Below the pieces are notes generated by a model that worked only from the letters and a program-made list of their open reading frames with translations, ran no database searches and had not been told where the DNA came from. Positions 7,470 to 15,253 of a DNA stretch of 16,990 bases are shown here, piece after piece. A program made the position numbers and the translations under genes. Source of the stretch: Burkholderiaceae bacterium (GTDB taxonomy: Bacteria; Pseudomonadota; Gammaproteobacteria; Burkholderiales; Burkholderiaceae); the NCBI GenBank assembly GCA_947470165.1, contig CANISN010000013.1, positions 1-16,990 on the forward strand. Direction: 5' to 3'. Each line of letters opens with the position of its first letter. Position 1 is the stretch's first letter.

Positions 7470-9814
7470 TGAACATGCTCCAGTTTTGCTTTTGCAATTG
7501 CAGCCAACAATCTTTTAGGGCTAATGGGGCTCTCTGCGATCTCCACACCCATATCTTTAAGCGCATCATTTATAGCATTCACAATTGCAGCAGGGGGAGC
7601 AATTGCACCGCCCTCTCCAATCCCTTTTTGGCCAAATTCAGTGTACGGAGATGGTGATTCAATATGCTGTATTCGAATGGAGGGCACTTCAGGGGCGCCT
7701 GGTAGCATGTAATCGGCTAGGGTTGATGCCAACGGTTGGCCATGCTCGTCAAAAGGCATCTCTTCATACAATGCCGTGCCAATTCCTTGTGCCACACCAC
7801 CAATAATTTGACCATCGACCACCATTGGGTTTACCAAAACTCCGCCATCTTCAATGATGACGTAATCAAGTATGTCAACCGATCCAAGTTTAGGGTCCAC
7901 GGCAACAACAACTGCATGGCATGCATATGAAAAAGTACCGGTGTCACGTTTAGCTTTATATCCAGCAATAACCTCTAAGCCGGCTGGATCTATATCGTCA
8001 GGCAATAGTTGTGGCGATCGATACCATACATAAGCAACTTCGGCTAAGGACATTGAGGCCGCATCACCACGGTATACCATTCCGTCGCGAAGACTCAATT
8101 CAGAAACATCGCAATTTATTATCTTGGCTGCTATTTGGTTGATGCGCTTTGCCAACTCTTTACATGCTTGAGCAACTGCACCACCACTCATCACCATCGA
8201 GCGAGAACCCCAAGTACCCGTAGAATAAGGAGAATTTGCTGTGTCACCATGCACTAACCTCACCTTAACAAGATCAATTCCTAGTATTTCATTGGCAACT
8301 TGAGCTAACGTGGTCTCCATGCTTTGGCCATGAGAATGCGCACCAATGGAAAGCTCCAAAATACCGTCAGCATTTAAACGAGCATGACATTGCTCAAAAC
8401 CTGGAACCATGGGAATGCCCCAGCCAAAATAAACACTGGTACCGTGCGCCGCTTGTTCGCAATAAATTGCAAAACCTACGCCAATTTTTTTACCATCCAC
8501 TTCATTTTTAGACTGACGCTCACGAATGGCTTTTAAATCAATGGAATCTCGAGCCATTTGCAAAACCTTTGGATAGTCACCACTATCAAAATGTTTTTTT
8601 GTGATGTTGTCATATGGCATCTCTGAAGGTAATACGACATTTGCTAAGCGAACATCAATTGGCTCAATATTGGCCTCCCGAGCTATAGCATCAATCATCA
8701 GTTCAATTGCAAAACAAACGCCAGTTCTTGCAACTCCGCGATAAGGCAAAATAGGTGCTTTATTACTAGCTACAGACCAAGTTTTGCATCGATATTGCTC
8801 CATCTTATATGGACCGGGCAAAATGGAGCTGACTTGAGCAGCTTCTAAGCATGCAGAAAATGGATAGGAAGAATAAGCGCCAGAGTCTACTGTTGCCTCA
8901 CAATCTATTCCTAATAACCGACCATCATTATTTGCATAAACAGTAATTTCATAGTCATGCTCTCGACAATTAGCATTAGCAGTTAATTGCTCTCTACGAT
9001 CCTCAATCCAGCGCAAAGGCTTGCCTAACTGCATGGCAAGTTTTGCCAAAATAATCTCTTCGGGCAATAAAATTCCCTTGTAGCCAAAGCCACCGCCAAC
9101 ATCTGGCGCTATTACACGAATTTGCCCACTATCTATACCCAAGCATTCAGATAGACCCTGTCGATTAATATGGACCATTTGCGCAGATGTCCACATAGTT
9201 AACTGCTCAAGTCGTGAATCCCACTGACATACAACACCCCGGCCTTCAAGAGGAGACATGCACTGACGCGCAGTATGAATGTGTCTAGATATCTTGATGG
9301 GAGCATTCTTGATAGCATCAATATCGCCATCAACGAATGTTTCAAGGAAAATATTGTCACCCCATTCATCATGAACCAAAGATGGCGGCTTTTTTCTAGC
9401 AGCTACTGAATCAACTACTGCTGGTAATTCTTCAAAATCTACATAAACTTGTTGCGCTAAATCCTCAGCGCTGGCCCGAGTGGGGCCTAAGCAGGCAGCA
9501 ATCAATTCCCCAACTTGACGAACCTTATCCTTTGCTAATGGCCACTGGTTAGAAGCTTTAAAACCAGGAAGCCCGGATACTGCACGAATCGGTTTAACGT
9601 CTGGCAAGTCAGCCATCGTAAAAATACAATCAGAATAACCCTCTGGTTTATGAATCTCTTTTATGAATCCATGAGCTATAGGCGATCTAACAAATGCCAC
9701 ATCTAGCATGCCAGGTATTTTGATGTCACCAACAAATTGACCGCGCCCACGCATATAGCGATCGTCTTCTTTACGCAATACGCTCGCGCCTATACCTTGA
9801 AGTTTTTTGCTCAT
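7466..9814 (-). CDS. molybdopterin-binding large subunit of a xanthine dehydrogenase-family hydroxylase
   Basis: This 782-residue protein is the catalytic subunit (CoxL/XdhA-like). N-terminal substrate-domain features include VLRKEDDRYMRGRGQFVGDI (residues 12-31). Cofactor-binding motifs are DVGGGFGYKG (238-247), GAHSHGQSMETT (491-502) and the C-terminal GQKGIGEGG with the probable catalytic glutamate E734. The active-site loop is PYRGVARTG (357-365), not the AYRCSFR loop with the copper-binding cysteine of true CO dehydrogenase, so CO oxidation is unlikely. Hydroxylation of a carbon next to ring nitrogen, or of an aldehyde, fits the family. Gene order L-M-S-G, with no coxDEF maturation genes beside it, also differs from cox loci. 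The ribosome-binding site before the ATG is weak. Confidence 0.93.
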   Translation of the reverse strand: MSKKLQGIGASVLRKEDDRYMRGRGQFVGDIKIPGMLDVAFVRSPIAHGFIKEIHKPEGYSDCIFTMADLPDVKPIRAVSGLPGFKASNQWPLAKDKVRQVGELIAACLGPTRASAEDLAQQVYVDFEELPAVVDSVAARKKPPSLVHDEWGDNIFLETFVDGDIDAIKNAPIKISRHIHTARQCMSPLEGRGVVCQWDSRLEQLTMWTSAQMVHINRQGLSECLGIDSGQIRVIAPDVGGGFGYKGILLPEEIILAKLAMQLGKPLRWIEDRREQLTANANCREHDYEITVYANNDGRLLGIDCEATVDSGAYSSYPFSACLEAAQVSSILPGPYKMEQYRCKTWSVASNKAPILPYRGVARTGVCFAIELMIDAIAREANIEPIDVRLANVVLPSEMPYDNITKKHFDSGDYPKVLQMARDSIDLKAIRERQSKNEVDGKKIGVGFAIYCEQAAHGTSVYFGWGIPMVPGFEQCHARLNADGILELSIGAHSHGQSMETTLAQVANEILGIDLVKVRLVHGDTANSPYSTGTWGSRSMVMSGGAVAQACKELAKRINQIAAKIINCDVSELSLRDGMVYRGDAASMSLAEVAYVWYRSPQLLPDDIDPAGLEVIAGYKAKRDTGTFSYACHAVVVAVDPKLGSVDILDYVIIEDGGVLVNPMVVDGQIIGGVAQGIGTALYEEMPFDEHGQPLASTLADYMLPGAPEVPSIRIQHIESPSPYTEFGQKGIGEGGAIAPPAAIVNAINDALKDMGVEIAESPISPKRLLAAIAKAKLEHVQ

Positions 9815-9842
9815 AACTTAATTATTGAATGGTAGAGGTAAT

Positions 9843-11111
9843 TTAGGCAGCCAATATCTGGGGCAATATTGGTGATCGAACATCATGTCGTATGCCATCC
9901 CGAAAACAAAAAGCCGGTGTCAGCATGCGATCCGAGGTGATCTTTGTACCCTCATTATCGATCAGCTCAAATCGACCGCGATCATCATTGAGCACCGAGA
10001 TATCTGCTAAAGCGCCAACTCCTAAGTGCCCAATATCATCTGGGAGGCCAAAGTAACGTTGCGGATTCCAGCTGGACATTGCTACAACATGTTCAATGGG
10101 TATGCCCAGCGCCAACATTGCTGTCATCGCAGACACCAGTGAAAACTTAACCTGCCCAAAAAACATATGGTCTTTATCAGAATGTTCATCGGGAGTTCCT
10201 GCCATAGATGGTTTTGGAATAGTAGTGTTATATCCATGCATATCTGCACCAAGGGTATCTGGGACTATCCCAGCTTGAAGGGCAATCTGCGCCATCTTGT
10301 AACTGAAATGAGAACCGTGACCAACATCAATTTTTAATCCTTTTGCAATAGCTTCCTGAACAATGGCGTGGACTTTTCCCTTGCGATCTACAAAACCACC
10401 AGGATGACGTGTAAATGGGTGAGCCAAGATGTCGCCCTGCTTTAGTAAAGGTACGACTTGTGCCAGTATCGTATCGGCGTCAATGCCGTTATCCCCATCC
10501 GCTGGCAAAGGCCAAAGTTGTCCGAAATGGATATAGATCGGTAATTTAGCTTGCGCACCAATTTCTGCGGCCTGACGAATAACTTCAATACCCCACCTTG
10601 CAAATCCACCCAATTCTGCATGCGCTTTAAAGCCTTTAACAATATCTGGGTTTGCTAATGCAGACTTAACGGTGGCTGCAACATCTACGCAATCCGGTTT
10701 ATATAAAGATGGGTAATAGTGACCTTCCATGCCGCCAACAAGATATGAAGATAAATAGGTAAAAATACGGGATTTTTTGGGATTAACGACATACTCTCGA
10801 AAAGCTGGAAGCGTCATGCATGAGGGGCCGCCTTGATCAATTAAAGTGGTTACACCAGAATCAACGCCACACATATCAGCCTCAAGCCCAAATCGACCAG
10901 TGACATATTCAAACACATGGGCATGGGTGTCAATCAATCCTGGAGTAATCAGTTTGCCGCTGACATCAATCTGTTCAGCAGCCGAACTTCGATCAATATT
11001 GGGTGCAACTAGAGCAATTTTTCCATCCTTGACAGCAACATCACAGATTTGATTGATATTGTTTCGAGGGTCAATGACAAACCCGCCACTCAATAAAAGA
11101 TCATATTTCAT
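9843..11111 (-). CDS. metal-dependent amidohydrolase/deacetylase (dihydroorotase-like superfamily)
   Basis: This 422-residue enzyme has the amidohydrolase-superfamily layout: a small N-terminal beta domain ending in KLITPGLIDTHAH, a metal-binding barrel and a C-terminal beta domain. Visible likely metal ligands are H63 and H65 (HAH), K159 or K162 as a carboxylated lysine (VKGFKAHAE), H195 (YIHFG), H231 (ILAHPF) and D290 (LGADMHGY). It is closest in style to the amidohydrolase/deacetylase subgroup annotated as dihydroorotase-like, which hydrolyses cyclic amides or N-acyl groups. It lies 28 bp before the Mo-hydroxylase genes, so it probably acts in the same pathway, perhaps opening a lactam. 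True dihydroorotase in pyrimidine synthesis is not supported by context. Confidence 0.85.
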   Translation of the reverse strand: MKYDLLLSGGFVIDPRNNINQICDVAVKDGKIALVAPNIDRSSAAEQIDVSGKLITPGLIDTHAHVFEYVTGRFGLEADMCGVDSGVTTLIDQGGPSCMTLPAFREYVVNPKKSRIFTYLSSYLVGGMEGHYYPSLYKPDCVDVAATVKSALANPDIVKGFKAHAELGGFARWGIEVIRQAAEIGAQAKLPIYIHFGQLWPLPADGDNGIDADTILAQVVPLLKQGDILAHPFTRHPGGFVDRKGKVHAIVQEAIAKGLKIDVGHGSHFSYKMAQIALQAGIVPDTLGADMHGYNTTIPKPSMAGTPDEHSDKDHMFFGQVKFSLVSAMTAMLALGIPIEHVVAMSSWNPQRYFGLPDDIGHLGVGALADISVLNDDRGRFELIDNEGTKITSDRMLTPAFCFRDGIRHDVRSPILPQILAA

Positions 11112-11129
11112 ATTTACTTACTCGCATTT

Positions 11130-11834
11130 TTAAACTAGCTGCCTATTAGAATTTGCTGCTTCAGATAATCGATGTAAAGTGAGATTTCGAATTTCAGCAC
11201 GTGAAACTTCTATATGAGCTTTTAACAGTAGTTCGGCAAGCTCTTGCTTTCGCTTCATTAGTGCCCTTAGCAAATTGGCATGCTCTTCATATGCAGCCGT
11301 AATCCTTGCGCCTTCAATGAAGTCTAAACGACGAATAATACGAATTCGTTCTGTAATGTCAGAATGGACTCTAGACATTTCAGAGTTACCGCTAGCTTTT
11401 ACTAAGGTACTATGAAAAACCTCATCTGCATTTGCAACCAGTTGACCGTCAGTGCTTCTGTCTGCCTCACTTACAAACCAGAAGTTTTTAAGGGATGAAA
11501 AATCTGGGGGAGTTTCTAAGGTGCAGATCCTACGAATTGCAATTAACTCTAAATTGACTCTCAGCTCGTAAAGGTCTTGAAAATAATCAAGATCGATTGG
11601 CGGAATTTGCCAAGCTGCATGTCCATTTCCTTTATTTAGGAAACCTTCACGTTGTAGCATATGTAATGCTAAACGCAAAGGTGTTCTTGAGACCTTATAG
11701 CGCTGAGCCAAGTTTGCCTCTGTATATCTCTCACCTGGCAAAAGGTGCAAGTCATATATATCACTTCGAATCTGCTGGTGAACCATCTCTGCAAGGGATG
11801 ATTTTTCGGGGTTTATTTTTATTACTTCGTTCAT
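11130..11834 (-). CDS. GntR-family transcriptional regulator, FCD subfamily
   Basis: This 234-residue regulator has an N-terminal winged helix (YTEANLAQRYKVSRTPLRLAL, about residues 37-57, followed by LQREGFL) and a C-terminal FCD ligand-binding domain. Possible FCD metal or ligand residues are D137, H141 (DEVFH), H185 (YEEHANLL) and H207 (KAHIEV). It is the first gene of the ten-gene minus-strand operon, 18 bp before the amidohydrolase, and is divergent from the DUF1116 gene. It is likely a substrate-responsive regulator of both directions, acting through the palindromes at 11874-11907. No Shine-Dalgarno sequence precedes the ATG, so translation may be leaderless or inefficient. Confidence 0.93.
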   Translation of the reverse strand: MNEVIKINPEKSSLAEMVHQQIRSDIYDLHLLPGERYTEANLAQRYKVSRTPLRLALHMLQREGFLNKGNGHAAWQIPPIDLDYFQDLYELRVNLELIAIRRICTLETPPDFSSLKNFWFVSEADRSTDGQLVANADEVFHSTLVKASGNSEMSRVHSDITERIRIIRRLDFIEGARITAAYEEHANLLRALMKRKQELAELLLKAHIEVSRAEIRNLTLHRLSEAANSNRQLV

Positions 11835-11843
11835 TTTTATGAG

Positions 11844-11871
11844 CGTAAACTAATTTTTAAATTACGTAAAC
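11844..11871 (-). repeat. paired GTTTACG direct repeats upstream of the regulator gene
   Basis: On the plus strand CGTAAAC occurs at 11844-11850 and again at 11865-11871, 21 bp apart start to start, which is two helical turns. They lie between the palindrome and the gntR start. They may be a regulator half-site array or part of the gntR promoter (the inner copy resembles a -35 element). Confidence 0.3.
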
Positions 11872-11873
11872 AG

Positions 11874-11887
11874 TTTGGGATCCCAAA
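11874..11887. promoter_or_regulatory. 14-bp perfect palindrome, likely GntR operator
   Basis: TTTGGGATCCCAAA is a perfect inverted repeat in the divergent intergenic region, directly abutting the -35 of the plus-strand promoter. GntR/FCD regulators typically bind short palindromes beside their own gene, so this is the best operator candidate. A second, shorter palindrome, AGTATACT (11900-11907), lies inside the promoter spacer and could be a secondary site. Confidence 0.6.
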
Positions 11888-11916
11888 TTGACTTTAATTA
11901 GTATACTTTACATATT
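11888..11916 (+). promoter_or_regulatory. candidate promoter of the DUF1116 gene
   Basis: A TTGACT -35 element (11888-11893) is followed after 17 bases by CATATT (11911-11916), a four-of-six match to the -10 consensus. This gives a start near 11923 and a leader of about 27 bases with GAGG correctly spaced before the ATG at 11950. The palindrome next to the -35 is well placed for repression. Confidence 0.5.
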
Positions 11917-11949
11917 GACCATAAAAAAACAATCAATCTGAGGCTCAGA

Positions 11950-13173
11950 ATGGAATATAAGCAGGTTTTACCTCTTGAGAAAGGCTCTCCTAATTTTATG
12001 GGAATTGCAGCTATTCTCTCTTCAGAGCCCTGCTGGACGGCAGTCGGAACTGCGGCAGACCTGATCAAACTACCTAACATGACAGTTCTCCATGCCGGTT
12101 CTCCTCTGGTAAACCCGCATGAACCCCCTCCAGCAATTCTGAACTCAACAATCCTTGCATGCATCTACGAGGGCTGGGCCAAAAATGAAGAGGATGCTGA
12201 AAATTTAATTAAATCAGGGGTAATTGATCTAAAACCAAGCCATGATTACAGGGTCTCTATTCCCCTTGCAGCGGTAGTTAGTAAGTCCACCCCTTTAACT
12301 GTAATTCAGGTGGATAAAAATAGTAAGCAACTTTGGCATGGTTTTCTTGGCTCTGGGCTTGGACCACAAATGCGCTTTGGCACAAGAGATTTGGCAGTTA
12401 TTGAAAGATTGCTCTATAGGGATAGCATCTTAATGCCAGGATTTCAGGAGCTCCTCAAAAGCGGGCCTGTAGACCTTCTGTCCATTGCTCGCGCAGCTCT
12501 CAATGAAGGTGATGATCTTCATAATAGACTTTCAAGTGCCACGCTAATACTACATTCGATATTTTTATCCCGCAAACTTGAGTCAAAAAATATATCCGAC
12601 ACTCTAAATACATTATTAGAAACCCCGACGTATTTTTTAAGTCCATGGATCCCGGCATGTGCTGCAATGCTCGATAAAGCCAATGGGATAAAAGGGTCTT
12701 CCATAATTACAAACATTACAGGCAATGGATCTGAATCTGCAATTCAAATATCCGGTATTCCGAATCGCTGGATTACTACCAAAGCATTTAACATTGAAGG
12801 TCCTGGAATAAAAACAGGCCCTGCAATTATCGATTTTCCACCCCATATCGGTGATAGTGGAATTATTGATGCCTACGGCTTAGGTGGTCAAGCCCTTCAT
12901 CGATCGCCAAGCCTGAAAGCCGCTCTAGCTCCATGGCTCAAAAGTGATAATGACCAACGATCTCAATCCATATTAATGAGTCAAAATATTATTATTAATA
13001 CGGCGGTTGGAATCGACATCAAAAAAATTGTTGATACTCGCAATGTACCGCTTGTTTCAACAGGTATGGTGTCCCCGAATGGATCAGGCTTATTGGGAAG
13101 GGGAATTGGAGTGATGCCTATTGAGATATTTGAGAAAGCAAATAAAGAATTAATCAACCTTACTAAAAGTTAA
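11950..13173 (+). CDS. DUF1116 protein, divergent AllG/YlbE homologue (oxamate carbamoyltransferase component-like)
   Basis: This 407-residue protein matches the DUF1116 pattern: PCWTAVGTAADLIKLPNMTVLHAG (the region 27-50), YEGWA (73-77), a SIPLAAVVSKSTPL segment (103-115), GLGPQMRFGTRDLAV (136-150), HNRLSSAT (191-198), NRWITT (272-277) and GDSGIIDAYGLGG (301-313). In enterobacteria AllG (YlbE) is one of three proteins, with AllF (FdrA) and AllH, that make oxamate carbamoyltransferase in allantoin breakdown. Here no AllF or AllH homologue is present. Several motifs are altered: from memory the family has LHAGPPI, NEGLGKVLRFGA and a histidine-rich CHH segment, replaced here by LHAGSPL, GSGLGPQMRFG and PSHDY. 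A GAGG ribosome-binding site supports the start. A carbamoyl-transfer or related role in the cluster is inference. Confidence 0.75.
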   Translation: MEYKQVLPLEKGSPNFMGIAAILSSEPCWTAVGTAADLIKLPNMTVLHAGSPLVNPHEPPPAILNSTILACIYEGWAKNEEDAENLIKSGVIDLKPSHDYRVSIPLAAVVSKSTPLTVIQVDKNSKQLWHGFLGSGLGPQMRFGTRDLAVIERLLYRDSILMPGFQELLKSGPVDLLSIARAALNEGDDLHNRLSSATLILHSIFLSRKLESKNISDTLNTLLETPTYFLSPWIPACAAMLDKANGIKGSSIITNITGNGSESAIQISGIPNRWITTKAFNIEGPGIKTGPAIIDFPPHIGDSGIIDAYGLGGQALHRSPSLKAALAPWLKSDNDQRSQSILMSQNIIINTAVGIDIKKIVDTRNVPLVSTGMVSPNGSGLLGRGIGVMPIEIFEKANKELINLTKS

Positions 13174-13575
13174 GATGCTACGTTGCATACCCTTATCAGC
13201 CCAATTTGGCATAACACGCCAAGTTGTAAAAACCCTCAGATTATTTCCTTGGATTTCAAATTGACGACGCTGCTCTGAATTTACCCATTCTGGATTCCAA
13301 GCAACCTGCACACTTGTAACCCATTCATTACCAACTATGCGATAGGTACCAGCATAAGAAACGATTGTATTAAGAAGATGGGCTCGCTCTTGGTCATTTC
13401 TAGCCACCTTCCTATCATCACCAGTTAAAGTAACCATGACATGATTATTTTTAGTAAAACAGGCAAACCCAGATGGGCTCTTCCCCATGGTGTAAATGAT
13501 CTCGCCAGTTTCTTGAATTTCAACCTCATAAGAAACTAACTTCCAAATACCTAATAGCGACTGTGAACTATACAT
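13150..13575 (-). CDS. lipocalin-like domain protein
   Basis: This 141-residue protein resembles the bacterial lipocalin-like family (Lipocalin_5). Family features are LLGIWKLVSYEVE at the start (the G-x-W of the lipocalin first strand), the ETGEIIYTMGKSPSGFACFT region, and the C-terminal beta strands ending NLRVFTTWRVMP. No signal peptide is present, so it should be cytoplasmic. Members are often found beside catabolic hydrolases, but their biochemical role is not established. AAGG five bases before the ATG supports the start. Its last 24 bp overlap the end of the DUF1116 gene on the opposite strand. Confidence 0.8.
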   Translation of the reverse strand: MYSSQSLLGIWKLVSYEVEIQETGEIIYTMGKSPSGFACFTKNNHVMVTLTGDDRKVARNDQERAHLLNTIVSYAGTYRIVGNEWVTSVQVAWNPEWVNSEQRRQFEIQGNNLRVFTTWRVMPNWADKGMQRSILTFSKVD

Positions 13576-13639
13576 AGATACCTTATATAAAAAATGATGC
13601 TACAAATACCAATAATATCGTTTTCAAAATTACTCAAGT

Positions 13640-14821
13640 ATGAATAAAAATCTTCCAATTGACCAGTTCAATGCTTTTATTCAATACGGACAACCTTATA
13701 TTGCAGGTGTGATAAATAAACCTCTTAGTAATTTTTCCTTTGGCATTAAGGATATCTTTGATGTTGCTGGATTTCCAACTGCTTTTGGCAGTCCTGATTG
13801 GTTAAATACTCATCCCGTTGCGACTCAGACTGCCCCAGCAGTACTTGATCTAGTGCAACAAGGGGCAACGCTTGTTGGCAAAACACATACTGATGAACTC
13901 ACATACAGCATCTTAGGTATTAATGCTCACTATGGAACCCCCACCAACCCAAACTATCCTAACCGAATTCCTGGTGGCTCGTCTAGCGGCTCAGCGGTAT
14001 CAGTAGCCGGAAAACTAGTCGACTTTGCAATTGGCTCTGATACTGGAGGTTCAGTAAGAACGCCGGCAAGTTTTTGTGGAATTTATGGAATGCGACCTAC
14101 TCATGGAAGAATCTCACTTGAGAATGCACGACCTCTAGCTACAAGTTTTGATACATTAGGATGGTTTGCTAGAGACCCAGAAATATTATTTAAAGTAGGA
14201 AAATCGCTACTAAAAGAAGAGTTTAAGCCAAACACTCAAGCTATCGAAGTCGTTGCCCCTAAGCAAGCGTGGGAAATTGTCCCTGACGGACTCAGAAGAT
14301 TAGCATTAAAAAGAGTTCAGGAAATTTTTGTTAGAAATAATCTAGTCAATAAAGATCTTCCCTCACTAAATCTTAAGGCATGGGCAAATATCTTTAGCAT
14401 TATTCAAGCGAATGAAATATGGCAAGAACATGGGGCATGGGCTTCTAGGCACTTTGAGAATCTTGGGCCGGGCATCAAAGATCGTTTTCTATTTGCGAGC
14501 AAGATTGATCCCTCCATCGCTACACAAGCGTTAGACGAAAGAATTAAGATACGGAATTTACTTAACTCAATACTTGATAACAAATTTTTATTAATACCAA
14601 CAGTTGCTGATATTGCACCATTATTAAATAGTACGAAAAATAAATTAGAAGATTTTCGTCAAAAATCGTTTCAATTATTATGTATTGCAGGACTAGGTGG
14701 GTTGCCGCAAATTAGTTTGCCGGTGGTTTCTAGCCCAGAAGGCGCTCTAGGAATATCCTTAGTTGGACCCAAAGATTCTGATTTGGAATTACTAAGTTTT
14801 GCTAAGGCCTTAGCTATTTAA
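13640..14821 (+). CDS. amidase-signature family amidohydrolase
   Basis: This 393-residue enzyme hydrolyses a carboxamide bond using the Ser-cisSer-Lys triad. The triad is visible as K37 (FGIKD), a cis-serine in GGSSSGS (114 or 115), and nucleophile S138 in GSDTGGSVRTPAS. It is short for the family, which often runs to 450-500 residues, and resembles compact indole-acetamide hydrolase-type amidases. Substrate specificity cannot be read. Divergent from the lipocalin-like gene across 64 bp, it is probably part of the same catabolic unit, removing ammonia from an amide intermediate. The ribosome-binding site is poor. By eye its base composition is more AT-rich than that of fhs downstream. Confidence 0.92.
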   Translation: MNKNLPIDQFNAFIQYGQPYIAGVINKPLSNFSFGIKDIFDVAGFPTAFGSPDWLNTHPVATQTAPAVLDLVQQGATLVGKTHTDELTYSILGINAHYGTPTNPNYPNRIPGGSSSGSAVSVAGKLVDFAIGSDTGGSVRTPASFCGIYGMRPTHGRISLENARPLATSFDTLGWFARDPEILFKVGKSLLKEEFKPNTQAIEVVAPKQAWEIVPDGLRRLALKRVQEIFVRNNLVNKDLPSLNLKAWANIFSIIQANEIWQEHGAWASRHFENLGPGIKDRFLFASKIDPSIATQALDERIKIRNLLNSILDNKFLLIPTVADIAPLLNSTKNKLEDFRQKSFQLLCIAGLGGLPQISLPVVSSPEGALGISLVGPKDSDLELLSFAKALAI

Positions 14822-15253
14822 ACTCTAGAAATCTTTTCAGTCCATCGGCATTACATATAGCAAAACTCAAAAGATGGCCCTGATTTTTTTGGGATAAGCT
14901 TAACTTGGTGAGATTCATACAGCTAAGAGGAGCGCTATAGGAGCTGTATCCGCTTGTACTGCTTGAGGTTTTTGGCCTGCCCAGCACGATTCGAACTTGT
15001 GACCTAGGCCTTTAATCCCTTGGTCGCGAGAGCTCTTAAGTATGAAGTAAGCCACTATAGAATGGACTAATTTGATGGACATAGCTCTCACGAAACTTCT
15101 TCTGCCGATCTATCATCGCTATGGATATAGAAAAAGTACTCACTAAATTCACCTTGAGTGGCTAGTTCTTGTGACACACATCACTAACATATTAGATATG
15201 TGTTAACTTAGTTATTGATTACACTAGGATTAATACTTAAATTAGGAACTTCA
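14822..15253. other. non-coding stretch between the amidase gene and fhs
   Basis: No ORF with a plausible ribosome-binding site is seen. The stretch contains the second tRNA-3'-end-like repeat (14961-15006) and, closer to fhs, an imperfect inverted repeat at 15186-15204 (AACATAT TAG ATATGTGTT) that could be part of fhs regulation. I see no clear terminator for the amidase gene and no convincing fhs promoter. Confidence 0.55.
14961..15006 (-). repeat. right copy of tRNA-3'-end-like repeat
   Basis: This copy matches 762-807 at 38 of 46 positions in direct orientation. On the minus strand it reads as the 3' end of a tRNA: a T loop TTCGAAT, then CGTGC TGGGCAG G and an encoded CCA. The T stem is imperfect and the sequence further upstream (about 15007-15050) gives neither a clean anticodon arm nor a 5' acceptor strand, so this is a partial or decayed tRNA. 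With the left copy it brackets the catabolic genes over about 14.2 kb. Confidence 0.6.

Noticed and set aside
5574..9814. Carbon monoxide dehydrogenase operon (coxLMSG)
   Set aside because: The CoxL active-site loop is PYRGVARTG without the cysteine of the CO enzyme, and coxDEF maturation genes are absent. I call it a general Mo-hydroxylase.
9843..11111. pyrC, dihydroorotase of pyrimidine synthesis
   Set aside because: The fold is shared, but the gene sits in a catabolic operon under a GntR regulator and resembles the amidohydrolase/deacetylase subgroup more closely.
15203..15243. fhs promoter made of TTGATT or TTAACT with TAAATT or TAGGAT
   Set aside because: The TTGATT/TAAATT pair would start transcription after the Shine-Dalgarno sequence, and the other pair matches poorly. 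Neither is convincing.
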